Part shown: one piece after another, positions 13,150 to 19,118 of the stretch
Layout: the number at the start of each line of letters is the position of its first letter
How positions within the stretch are numbered: position 1 is the stretch's first letter
Assembly: GCA_947446625.1 (NCBI GenBank)
Contig: CANFIE010000024.1
Span: 1-19,118, forward strand
Reading direction: 5' to 3'
Source: Acetobacteraceae bacterium
GTDB taxonomy: Bacteria; Pseudomonadota; Alphaproteobacteria; Acetobacterales; Acetobacteraceae
Length of the DNA stretch: 19,118 nt
The notes under the pieces: generated by a model
What the model was told of the DNA's origin: nothing
The model's database searches: none
Seen by the model: the letters and a program-made list of their open reading frames with translations, nothing else
Translations under genes and position numbers: made by a program

Positions 13150-14567
13150 GCGATACCACCGTGCAGGAAGCCCCCGCCGCTGTCCCGGCCGCCGCCCCCA
13201 GCGGTGGCGCCCTGGTGGAACGCAAGCGCGGCGGCGTGGTCATCCCGCCGCCCCAGGTGCCGCCCAACGCCGCGCTTGACCTGCCTGAGCCGCGCACCCG
13301 CATGCCCATGCTCATCGGCACCTTTGTCAGCGTCGTCTTCGTCGGTGGCTTCGCGCTCTGGTCCTTCTTCGCCCCGCTGGCGGAAGCCGCCATCGCCCAG
13401 GGCGTCATCCGCGTCGAAGGCACCCGCCGTACCCTCTCCCACCTGGAAGGCGGCATCGTCCGCGAAATCACGGTGCGAGACGGCGCCCGCGTCCGCGCCG
13501 GCGATATCGTCATGCGGCTCGACCAGGTGCAGTCCGACAGTTCGGTGGAAACCCAACGCGCCCAGCGCTGGGCACTGCTGGCGCAGGATGCCCGGCTGCG
13601 CGCCGAAATCGCCCGCCGCCAGCAAGTGGAATTCCCCCCCGAACTCCTCGCCAGCCAGGACCCCCGCGCGCGGGAAGCCGTCTCCGGCCAGCGCGACCTC
13701 TTCGCCGCCCGCACCGCCAGCCTCAACAGCCAGTTGCAGGTGCTGCAAACCCGGGTGGACCAGCAGGAAGCCGTCATCGCCGGCGCCCGTGGCCAGCTTG
13801 CCGCCACCCAGCGCCAGTTGGCGCTGATCCGGCAGGAGGAAACCATGCGCCGCGCCCTGGTGCAGCAGGGCCTCGCCCGCTTGCCAGACCTTTTGGCCGT
13901 GCAGCGCTCCATGGCCGGGCTGGAAGGCTCGCTGGTGGATATCAACGGCCAGATCGACCGCGCCCAGGCCACCATCGCCGAATCCCGCAAGCAGATGCAG
14001 CAGGCCACCGACCAGCGCCTGCAGGAAGTCGGCACCGACCAGCGCGAAGTCCGCTCCAAGCTGGCCGAGACCGAGGAACGCCTGCGCGCCGCCAGCGATG
14101 TCGCCGTCCGCCGCGACATCCTGGCGCCGGACAGCGGCGTCATCGTCAACCTGCGCCAGTTCACCCTGGGCGGCGTGGTCAAGCCCGGCGACGCGGTGAT
14201 GGACCTGGTGCCCGACGCCGACCGCCTGGTGGCCGAAGTCAACGTCCAGCCCATGGATATCGACGTGGTGCGCGCCGGCCTGCCGGCCGAAATCCGCCTG
14301 CCCGCCTTCAAGCAGCGCCTGGTGCCCTACCTGCACGGCCACGTCACCTGGGTGGCGGCCGACGTCACCACGAATGAACAGACCCGGGCACAATACTACC
14401 GCGCCTTCGTCGAGATCGACCCCGGCCAGATGGACCGCCTGGGCGGCCAGCCGCTGGTGGCCGGCATGCCGGTGGAAGGCCATATCCGCATTGGGGAACG
14501 GACCTTCTTCCGCTACATCACCCAGCCGCTGCGCGACAGCTTCTCGCGCTCGTTCCGCGAACAGTAA
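13146..14567 (+). CDS. HlyD-family membrane fusion protein of the type I secretion system (PrtE-like)
   Basis: This 473-residue adaptor bridges the inner-membrane ABC exporter and an outer-membrane channel. A Pro/Ala-rich cytoplasmic stretch (1–52) precedes one membrane segment (about 54–76). Next come the first lipoyl half-motif LEGGIVREITVRDGARVRAGD (100–120), a long Gln/Arg/Ala-rich coiled coil (about 130–320), the second lipoyl part DILAPDSGVIVNL with GGVVKPGDAVMDLVP (about 325–360), and a beta-barrel end that includes LVAEVNVQPMDIDVVRAG. The N-terminal tail is longer than in E. coli HlyD-like prototypes but common in alphaproteobacteria. The ATG overlaps the ABC stop (ATGA), so expression is coupled. 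A 9-bp inverted repeat follows the stop and may mark the operon end. Confidence 0.94.
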   Translation: MSDTTVQEAPAAVPAAAPSGGALVERKRGGVVIPPPQVPPNAALDLPEPRTRMPMLIGTFVSVVFVGGFALWSFFAPLAEAAIAQGVIRVEGTRRTLSHLEGGIVREITVRDGARVRAGDIVMRLDQVQSDSSVETQRAQRWALLAQDARLRAEIARRQQVEFPPELLASQDPRAREAVSGQRDLFAARTASLNSQLQVLQTRVDQQEAVIAGARGQLAATQRQLALIRQEETMRRALVQQGLARLPDLLAVQRSMAGLEGSLVDINGQIDRAQATIAESRKQMQQATDQRLQEVGTDQREVRSKLAETEERLRAASDVAVRRDILAPDSGVIVNLRQFTLGGVVKPGDAVMDLVPDADRLVAEVNVQPMDIDVVRAGLPAEIRLPAFKQRLVPYLHGHVTWVAADVTTNEQTRAQYYRAFVEIDPGQMDRLGGQPLVAGMPVEGHIRIGERTFFRYITQPLRDSFSRSFREQ

Positions 14568-14576
14568 GCCCCGCAA

Positions 14577-14605
14577 GGGCGCGCCGGCCCAGCCCAGGCG
14601 CGCCC
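14577..14605 (+). terminator. Terminator-like inverted repeat after the exporter operon
   Basis: GGGCGCGCC (14577–14585) and GGCGCGCCC (14597–14605) form a perfect 9-bp all-GC stem with an 11-nt loop, 9 nt after the HlyD stop. No T-run follows (the sequence continues gcagcaagg), so intrinsic termination would be atypical. It may be a Rho-assisted end, an mRNA-stability element, or a leader structure for the next small gene. Confidence 0.5.
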
Positions 14606-14626
14606 GCAGCAAGGAATCCGCCGCGC

Positions 14627-14905
14627 ATGACCACCCTTCCCACCCTGTTCGCCGACGGCATCCTCGACGCCTCGGTCAACCACAACGTGGCCCGCATCAC
14701 CCTGGCCCAGCTGGGCGCCGACGGAAAACCCCAGCCCTGCGGCCAGCTCATCCTGCCCCTCACCCAGCTGCCCATCTTCGCCAATGGCGTGCTGGGGCTG
14801 ATGAAGCAGATCGAGTCCCGCCTGAAGGAGGCCCAGGCCTCGCAGCAAGCCACCCCCCCGGCGCCCGAGCCGGAACAGGTTCCCGGCTCCTTCCGCTTCG
14901 GCTGA
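14627..14905 (+). CDS. Small hypothetical protein (92 aa), possibly DUF3467-like
   Basis: I do not recognise this protein with confidence. Residues 1–65 look like a compact domain: FADGILDASVNHNVARITLAQL, a hydrophobic GQLILPLTQLPIFANGVLGLMKQIESRLKE helix region, then a Pro/Gln/Ala-rich tail ending PGSFRFG. The order (strand with an N-x-A-x-I pattern, a strand, then an amphipathic helix) vaguely resembles small DUF3467-type proteins. ATG at 14627 has AAGGA about 11 nt upstream, and codon use resembles its neighbours, so it is probably real. It lies 59 nt after the HlyD gene and 166 nt before lepB. It may belong with the exporter or stand alone. Confidence 0.7.
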   Translation: MTTLPTLFADGILDASVNHNVARITLAQLGADGKPQPCGQLILPLTQLPIFANGVLGLMKQIESRLKEAQASQQATPPAPEPEQVPGSFRFG

Positions 14906-14921
14906 AGCCGGCCCTGGCGTT

Positions 14922-14944
14922 GCGCCACAGGCACATCGTGGCGC
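14922..14944 (+). terminator. Inverted repeat behind the small protein gene
   Basis: GCGCCAC (14922–14928) and GTGGCGC (14938–14944) form a perfect 7-bp stem with a 9-nt loop, 16 nt after the stop of the 92-aa gene. It lacks a T-tract. Its position between that gene and the candidate lepB promoter makes a transcription boundary plausible. Confidence 0.45.
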
Positions 14945-14972
14945 CAGAGTCACAGCGCAACCCAGCCATTCC

Positions 14973-15001
14973 TTGACACCTGGGGCCCCGCCGGGCTTCA
15001 T
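14973..15001 (+). promoter_or_regulatory. Candidate sigma-70 promoter for lepB–rnc–era
   Basis: A perfect TTGACA (14973–14978) is followed after 17 nt by CTTCAT (14996–15001), which matches the −10 consensus at 3 of 6 positions. The predicted start near 15008 gives a leader of about 64 nt before the lepB ATG at 15072. The exact −35 in such GC-rich DNA, directly before a housekeeping operon, is fairly persuasive; the −10 is poor. Confidence 0.45.
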
Positions 15002-15071
15002 CCGCCCCGCCTCTCGGCTTCCTGCCGGTTGGCAACGATATTTTCCGGTGGGTCCCAGGTTGAGCGCAGCA

Positions 15072-15812
15072 ATGGCAAAGCGGAAGTCCACCGGCGGCTG
15101 GGGCGAAAGCGTCAAGACCATCCTCTATGCCGGCCTCATCGCCATCGGCATCCGCACGGTTGCGTTTGAACCGTTCAACATCCCGTCCGGCAGCATGATC
15201 CCCACCCTGCTGGTGGGTGACTATCTCTTCGTCTCCAAATACAGCTACGGCTATTCGCGCTACTCGGCGCCCTTCGGCCCCAACCTGTTCAGCGGCCGGG
15301 TTTTCGGCAGCCTGCCCCGGCGCGGCGATGTCGCCGTGTTCAAGCTCCCGCGAGATCCCAGCCAGGACTACATCAAGCGCATCATTGGCCTGCCCGGAGA
15401 TCGCATCGCGGTCCGCGGCGGCATCCTGAACGTGAATGGCGAACCCGTCCGCCGCGAAGCCCTCGGCCCTTTCATCGTTGAAGGCGACGGCCCGCGCATG
15501 ACGGTGCGCCGCTACCGCGAAACCCTGCCCGGTGGCCGCCTGCACGACATCATCGAATATTCCGACAGCCAGCCGAACGACAACACCCAGGAATACGTGG
15601 TGCCCGCCAACCACGTTTTCGCCATGGGCGACAACCGAGACAACAGCCAGGACAGCCGCTTCCTCGACGCTGTCGGCTTCATCCCGGTGGAAAACCTGGT
15701 TGGCCGCGCCGAGTTCATCTTCTTCTCGGTCGACGGCTCCGCCGCCTGGTGGGAAGTCTGGGGCTGGCCCTTCGCCATCCGCTGGACCCGCCTGTTCTCC
15801 GCGGTGCGCTGA
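15072..15812 (+). CDS. lepB: Signal peptidase I
   Basis: This 246-residue inner-membrane serine protease removes signal peptides from exported proteins. One membrane segment (about 15–33) leads into NIPSGSMIPTLLVGD with catalytic S41. DYIKRIIGLPGDRI holds the general base K102, and the late box FAMGDNRDNSQDSR is the conserved C-terminal family motif. Domain order and length fit alphaproteobacterial LepB. I start at ATG 15072: the 33 upstream in-frame codons run through the promoter region, and MAKRKSTGGWGE… is a typical basic cytoplasmic start. The ribosome binding site is poor (an AGG about 20 nt upstream). rnc starts 7 nt after the stop, giving the common lepB–rnc–era operon, which pairs protein export with RNA and ribosome maturation. 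Confidence 0.97.
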   Translation: MAKRKSTGGWGESVKTILYAGLIAIGIRTVAFEPFNIPSGSMIPTLLVGDYLFVSKYSYGYSRYSAPFGPNLFSGRVFGSLPRRGDVAVFKLPRDPSQDYIKRIIGLPGDRIAVRGGILNVNGEPVRREALGPFIVEGDGPRMTVRRYRETLPGGRLHDIIEYSDSQPNDNTQEYVVPANHVFAMGDNRDNSQDSRFLDAVGFIPVENLVGRAEFIFFSVDGSAAWWEVWGWPFAIRWTRLFSAVR

Positions 15813-15819
15813 GCTGTTG

Positions 15820-16512
15820 ATGACCGAAGGCCGCGAAAGCCTGCATAACTTCGCCGTCCGGCTGGGCCACCATTTCGCCAACCCCGCCCTGCTGGAACAA
15901 GCCCTCACCCACCGCTCGGCGGCAGACCCCAAGCGCGCCCAGCTCGATTCGAATGAGCGCCTGGAATTCCTCGGCGACCGCGTGCTCGCCCTGCTGATGG
16001 TGGAATGGCTGACCGAGCGCTTCCCCGAGGAGCGCGAGGGCGACATGGGCAAGCGCCTCGCCTCGCTGGTGGCCCGCGACGCCCTGGCCAAGGTGGCCGA
16101 ATCGCTTGGCCTGCGCGACATGCTGCGCGTGCCGGAAAGCGAAGGCCGCGCCGGCCTGCGAGACCGCGCCAATGTGCTGGCCGACGCGGTGGAAGCCCTG
16201 CTCGGCGCCCTCTACCTGGATGGCGGGCTGGACCCGGCCCGCGCCCTGGTCCACCGCGAATGGGCCACCATGATGGGCGCCGACCCGCGCCCGCCGGTTT
16301 CGGCCAAAAGCCGCCTGCAGGAATACACGCTGGGCCGCGCCCTGGGCTTGCCGGAGTACCGGCTCGTCTCCACATCCGGTCCATCGCACCAGCCCTTCTT
16401 CGTCGTCGCCGTCAGTGCGGCGGGCCGCGAGGCCGAGGGCATGGGCGAATCCAAACGCGCCGCCGAACAGGCCGCCGCGGAAACCTGGCTTTCAGCACTG
16501 GGACGCAAGTGA
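15820..16512 (+). CDS. rnc: Ribonuclease III
   Basis: This 230-residue endonuclease cleaves double-stranded RNA, including rRNA precursors. The catalytic domain has the signature NERLEFLGDRVL (45–56) with E46, E49 and D53, and the second acidic box ADAVEALLGALYLDGG with D122 and E125, which match E. coli D114 and E117. The double-stranded RNA-binding domain spans about 160–228, from AKSRLQEYTLGR to GESKRAAEQAAAETWL. ATG at 15820 lies 7 nt after lepB; TTG at 15817 is an alternative and the ribosome binding site is weak, suggesting coupling with lepB. The stop overlaps the era start by 4 nt. Confidence 0.97.
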   Translation: MTEGRESLHNFAVRLGHHFANPALLEQALTHRSAADPKRAQLDSNERLEFLGDRVLALLMVEWLTERFPEEREGDMGKRLASLVARDALAKVAESLGLRDMLRVPESEGRAGLRDRANVLADAVEALLGALYLDGGLDPARALVHREWATMMGADPRPPVSAKSRLQEYTLGRALGLPEYRLVSTSGPSHQPFFVVAVSAAGREAEGMGESKRAAEQAAAETWLSALGRK

Positions 16513-17408
16513 ACGAACAGACGCGCTGCGGCCTCATCGCCGTTGTCGGCGCCCCCAACGCGGGCAAGTCCACGCTGGTCAACACCATGGCCGGCACCAA
16601 GGTCACCATTGTCTCGCCCAAGCCGCAGACCACGCGCTTCCGCATCCGCGCCGTGGTCATGCGCGGCAAGGCGCAGCTGGTGCTGGTGGACACACCGGGC
16701 ATCTTCGCCCCCCGCCGCCGGCTGGACCGCGCCATGGTCGCCGCCGCCTGGGGCGGCGCGCAGGATGCCGACCTGGCGCTCTTCATCGTGGATGCCCGCG
16801 CCGGCATCAGTGAAGCCGTCACCGCCATCGCCGAACGCCTGGCCACCTCCAAGGTGCCGGTCTGGCTGGTGCTGAACAAGGTGGATCTGGTGGACCCGCC
16901 CAGCCTGCTGCCCCTGGCGCAGAAGCTGAACGAAATGGTCCCGGTGGCCGAAACCTTCATGATCAGCGCCGAGAAGAATCGCGGCCTCGACCGCCTGTTC
17001 GACAAGGCCGCCGACGCCGTGCCCAACGGCCCCTGGCTCTTCCCCGAGGACGAACTCTCCGACCTGCCCAACCGCATGCTGGCGGCCGAGCTGGTGCGCG
17101 AGCAGGTGCTGCGCCTGACGCATGACGAAGTGCCGCACCACGCCACGGTGGAAACCGAAAGCTGGAAGGAAAAGCCGGACGGTTCCGCCCGGGTGGACTG
17201 CACCATCTATGTCGAGCGCCCGACCCAGAAGGCGATCATGATCGGTGACAACGGCACCAAGATCAAAATGATCGGCCAGCGCGCCCGGCATGAGCTGGAA
17301 AAGCTGCTCGACCGCCGTGTCCACCTGTTCCTCAACGTCAAGGAACGCCCGGGCTGGGACGAAGAACGCGGCCGCATCCGCGCCTTGGGCCTGGAAGACC
17401 TGGGCTAA
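16509..17408 (+). CDS. era: GTPase Era, 16S rRNA-binding ribosome maturation factor
   Basis: This 299-residue GTPase helps assemble the 30S subunit by binding the 3' end of 16S rRNA. GTPase motifs are GAPNAGKST (14–22), the switch region SPKPQTTRFR, DTPG, NKVD and SAEKNRG. The C-terminal KH domain includes YVERPTQKAIMIGDNGTKIKMIGQRARHELEKLL (about 236–269) and VHLFLNVKERPGWDE. It starts at a GTG that overlaps the rnc stop (GTGA); no ATG lies nearby and the length is the family's. RNase III and Era are thus translationally coupled, consistent with their shared role in rRNA processing. Confidence 0.97.
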   Translation: MNEQTRCGLIAVVGAPNAGKSTLVNTMAGTKVTIVSPKPQTTRFRIRAVVMRGKAQLVLVDTPGIFAPRRRLDRAMVAAAWGGAQDADLALFIVDARAGISEAVTAIAERLATSKVPVWLVLNKVDLVDPPSLLPLAQKLNEMVPVAETFMISAEKNRGLDRLFDKAADAVPNGPWLFPEDELSDLPNRMLAAELVREQVLRLTHDEVPHHATVETESWKEKPDGSARVDCTIYVERPTQKAIMIGDNGTKIKMIGQRARHELEKLLDRRVHLFLNVKERPGWDEERGRIRALGLEDLG

Positions 17409-17436
17409 CCCGCCCCGCGCTACGCCCGGACTGATA

Positions 17437-17465
17437 CATGCTCGCTTCAATCCAGAGCGAGCATG
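17437..17465. repeat. Perfect 10-bp inverted repeat between era and cysK
   Basis: CATGCTCGCT (17437–17446) and AGCGAGCATG (17456–17465) are exact reverse complements with a 9-nt spacer tcaatccag. It lies 28 nt after the era stop and 41 nt before the cysK start. With no T-run following, it may be a Rho-dependent end for era or an operator upstream of cysK. A weak promoter-like pair (TTCAAT, 17 nt, TAGCCT) overlaps its right arm, which would suit repressor binding. Confidence 0.6.
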
Positions 17466-17506
17466 CGCTAGCCTAATTCCACATTCCACGTGGAGGGCCA
17501 GTAAAA

Positions 17507-18442
17507 ATGAAAATCGCCGCGGACATGACCGCACTCATCGGCAACACGCCGCTGGTGCGCCTCAACAAGCTCACCGCCGGCCTCGGCGCCACGGTCCTGG
17601 CGAAACTGGAATTCTTCAACCCGCTCGGCTCGGTGAAGGACCGCATCGGCCTGGCCATGATCGAAGCCGCCGAGGCCGATGGCCGCCTGAAGCCGGGCAT
17701 GACCATCGTGGAGCCGACCAGCGGCAACACCGGCATCGCCCTCGCCGGCGTCGCCGCGGTCAAGGGCTACCCCTGCATCATCATCCTGCCTGACAGTTTC
17801 AGCATGGAACGCCGCGCCCTGCTGCGCGCCCTGGGCGCTGAACTCGTCCTCACCCCTGCCGCCCAGGGCATCAAGGGCGCCATCGCCAAGGCCGAGGAAA
17901 TCAAGGCCGCCGACCCCGCCCGCTTCTTCATCCCGCAGCAATTCGAGAACCCCGCCAACCCCGCCGTCCATTCCCGTACCACCGCCGAGGAAATCTGGCG
18001 CGACACCGACGGCACCGTGGATATCCTGGTGGCCGGCGTTGGCACCGGCGGCACCATCACCGGCATCAAGCGCGCCCTGATGGCAAAGAAGCCCAGCTTC
18101 CGCGCCATTGCGGTGGAACCCACCAACTCCCCGGTGCTGTCCGGCGGCACCCACAGCCCGCACAAAATCCAGGGCATCGGCGCCGGCATGATCCCGGCGA
18201 TCGTGGACGTGAAGCTGCTCGACGAGATCATCCAGATCACCAACGAGGAAGCCATCGGCACCGCCCAGCAGTTGATGAAGCAGGAAGGCCTGCTCTGCGG
18301 CATCTCCTCCGGCGCCAATGTCTGCGCCGCGCTGAAGGTGGCCGCCCGGCCGGAAAACGCCGGCAAGACCATCGTCGCCATCCTGCCCAGCACCGGCGAA
18401 CGCTACCTGAGCACCGACCTGTTCGCGGATTATCGGGGGTAA
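17507..18442 (+). CDS. cysK: Cysteine synthase A (O-acetylserine sulfhydrylase)
   Basis: This 311-residue PLP enzyme makes cysteine from O-acetylserine and sulfide in the cytoplasm. It begins IGNTPLVRLNKL (11–22); K44 in NPLGSVKDRIG is the PLP Schiff-base lysine, and EPTSGNTGIALA is the substrate-binding loop. GVGTGGTITGIKR is the phosphate-binding loop, KIQGIGAGMIP is typical of CysK, and GISSGANVCAAL and PSTGERYLST close the fold. The length is normal for CysK, and no CBS-type regulatory tail is present. ATG at 17507 follows GGAGGG by about 10 nt. The gene stands alone between the inverted repeat and palindromic element C, so it is probably a single-gene transcript. Confidence 0.97.
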   Translation: MKIAADMTALIGNTPLVRLNKLTAGLGATVLAKLEFFNPLGSVKDRIGLAMIEAAEADGRLKPGMTIVEPTSGNTGIALAGVAAVKGYPCIIILPDSFSMERRALLRALGAELVLTPAAQGIKGAIAKAEEIKAADPARFFIPQQFENPANPAVHSRTTAEEIWRDTDGTVDILVAGVGTGGTITGIKRALMAKKPSFRAIAVEPTNSPVLSGGTHSPHKIQGIGAGMIPAIVDVKLLDEIIQITNEEAIGTAQQLMKQEGLLCGISSGANVCAALKVAARPENAGKTIVAILPSTGERYLSTDLFADYRG

Positions 18443-18501
18443 GGCCGGATCGCCGGAGGGCGCAGGGCGCAGCCGGAGCACCCGGAGGCGTGAAGCCGGC
18501 C
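18443..18501 (+). repeat. Palindromic element copy C (59 nt, longer relative of A and B)
   Basis: It starts at the first base after the cysK stop. From outside in: GGCCGG/CCGGCC, then GCC/GGC, symmetric gga/gga, GGG/CCC, and an enlarged 20-nt loop. GATC on the left and GTGAA on the right match the same positions in A and B. The relation rests on shared architecture plus these short motifs, so it is less sure than the A/B pair. It ends 7 nt before the stop of the convergent mepA-like gene. Confidence 0.6.
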
Positions 18502-18508
18502 CTCGGTC

Positions 18509-19118
18509 TCACCCTCCCCGCAGCACCCCCGCGCAGGCCGCCGGCAGGCGCGGGGGTTGCGGCCCCCGTGCCACTCCGGGCCGTGGTGGCGCCGGGGTCC
18601 GCGCCTCGGCGCTGAACCACCAGTCCAACGACGCATCGCAGCCATCGCCACCCGGCGGCGGCGCAATCTCGGCACAGTCGCTGGCCCCGGCGGGGCAGCG
18701 CAGCCGCAGATGCAAATGCGCATCATGCCCCCACCACGGCCGCACCCGCCGCAGCCAGGGCTCGCCCGCCGCCACCCGGCACAGCTCGCGCTTAATCGCC
18801 GGGTTCACCAGCACCCGGTCCACCCCGGGGGTTTCCACCGCCAGCCTAATCAGCCGCGCATGCCCCGGCCGCCAGCGCGTATGGTCCACCCCATCCCCGC
18901 TCGGCAGCACCACGGAAGGCACATCAATCGCCTCGCGCTGCGCCGGGGTGCTGCGCGGCTTCGGCCCAATCTCCAGCCACACATCCACATCCAGCCCGGC
19001 CTGATGGCTGCTATGCCCATAGGGCAGCGGGCCGCCCCGTGGCTGAGACATATCCCCCACCCACAGCGCCCCCAGCCCGGTGGCCTGCGCCCGCGCCGCC
19101 AGCCCCTGCACCGCCTCC
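18509..19118 (-). CDS. mepA: Penicillin-insensitive murein endopeptidase (MepA), 5' end beyond window
   Basis: The visible C-terminal part (about 203 residues) is a LAS-family zinc peptidase that cuts D-Ala–meso-DAP cross-links in the periplasm. VGDMSQPRGGPLPYGHSSHQ followed by AGLDVDVWL carries the first zinc ligands (His and Asp), and WWGHDAHLHLRLRCP carries the second His region, both as in MepA. NPAIKRELC is also typical. The open frame continues to the window edge with EAVQGLAARAQATGLG, which is internal to the family, so signal peptide and start lie outside. The last 40 residues are Pro/Ala/Arg-rich and poorly conserved in type. Convergent with cysK across 66 nt that hold element C. Confidence 0.93.
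   Translation of the reverse strand, partial: EAVQGLAARAQATGLGALWVGDMSQPRGGPLPYGHSSHQAGLDVDVWLEIGPKPRSTPAQREAIDVPSVVLPSGDGVDHTRWRPGHARLIRLAVETPGVDRVLVNPAIKRELCRVAAGEPWLRRVRPWWGHDAHLHLRLRCPAGASDCAEIAPPPGGDGCDASLDWWFSAEARTPAPPRPGVARGPQPPRLPAACAGVLRGG

Noticed and set aside
14577..14605. Classical Rho-independent terminator
   Set aside because: The stem is strong but no T-run follows; it is kept only as terminator-like. The same applies to the hairpins at 14922 and 17437.
11104..14612. Long minus-strand open frames opposite the exporter genes
   Set aside because: They are rich in His/Gly/Ala/Gln with no motifs, and the plus strand carries complete ABC and HlyD motifs.
14973..15071. Longer N-terminus for LepB starting at the TTG at 14973
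   Set aside because: That codon is part of the TTGACA promoter box, and the added residues do not resemble a LepB N-terminus.
15952..15987. Arg in the RNase III signature (GDRVL where many species have GDAVL or GDSVL) as a functional defect
   Set aside because: All catalytic acids are present, and from memory an Arg here is common in alphaproteobacterial RNase III.

Overview
The window is very GC-rich with dense, short-spaced genes, and it reads as chromosomal DNA of an alphaproteobacterium. The lepB–rnc–era order, two Bug/TctC-type binding proteins and the PrtD/HlyD-type exporter pair would fit Rhodospirillales/Acetobacteraceae. That placement is inferred from gene content, not from a phylogenetic marker.

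Layout. (1) 1–1235: the tail of an unknown gene, then a ring-opening amidohydrolase of the cyanuric acid amidohydrolase/barbiturase family. (2) 1222–4325, minus strand: an operon of HMG-CoA-lyase-like enzyme, class III CoA-transferase and TctC binding protein. (3) 4427–6562, plus strand: a crotonase-fold protein lacking both hydratase glutamates, three tandem 53–55-nt palindromic repeats, a long hairpin, and an L-2-hydroxyglutarate-dehydrogenase-like flavoprotein. (4) 6661–7769: a small HIRAN-like protein and an overlapping STAS / RsbW-type anti-sigma pair. (5) 7816–10942: a RutC protein (minus) divergent from a RutD-like hydrolase, a second TctC protein and a TauD-type dioxygenase. (6) 11377–14567: a type I secretion ABC protein and its membrane fusion partner. 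(7) 14627–17408: a small conserved-looking protein, then the housekeeping run lepB–rnc–era. (8) 17507–19118: cysK and, convergent to it, a mepA-like murein endopeptidase cut by the window edge.

How the genes may work together. The left 11 kb looks like accessory catabolism: ring opening of an N-heterocycle (amidohydrolase), detoxification and hydrolysis of an aminoacrylate-type product (RutC/RutD), periplasmic capture of organic acids (two TctC proteins without TctA/TctB here), activation by CoA transfer, C–C cleavage by the lyase, and possibly acyl-CoA decarboxylation. The enzyme families are visible; the shared pathway is a hypothesis. The right 8 kb is export, protein processing, RNA/ribosome maintenance, cysteine synthesis and cell-wall turnover.

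The most unusual structure is non-coding. Three palindromic elements (7773–7811, 10946–10984, 18443–18501) sit directly behind stop codons, share one hairpin architecture with symmetric 3-nt internal loops, and show compensatory base changes. The first two bracket the rut-like block. A separate tandem triplet at 5234–5394 has a similar hairpin plan. I saw no tRNA, rRNA, CRISPR array, insertion sequence or phage gene.
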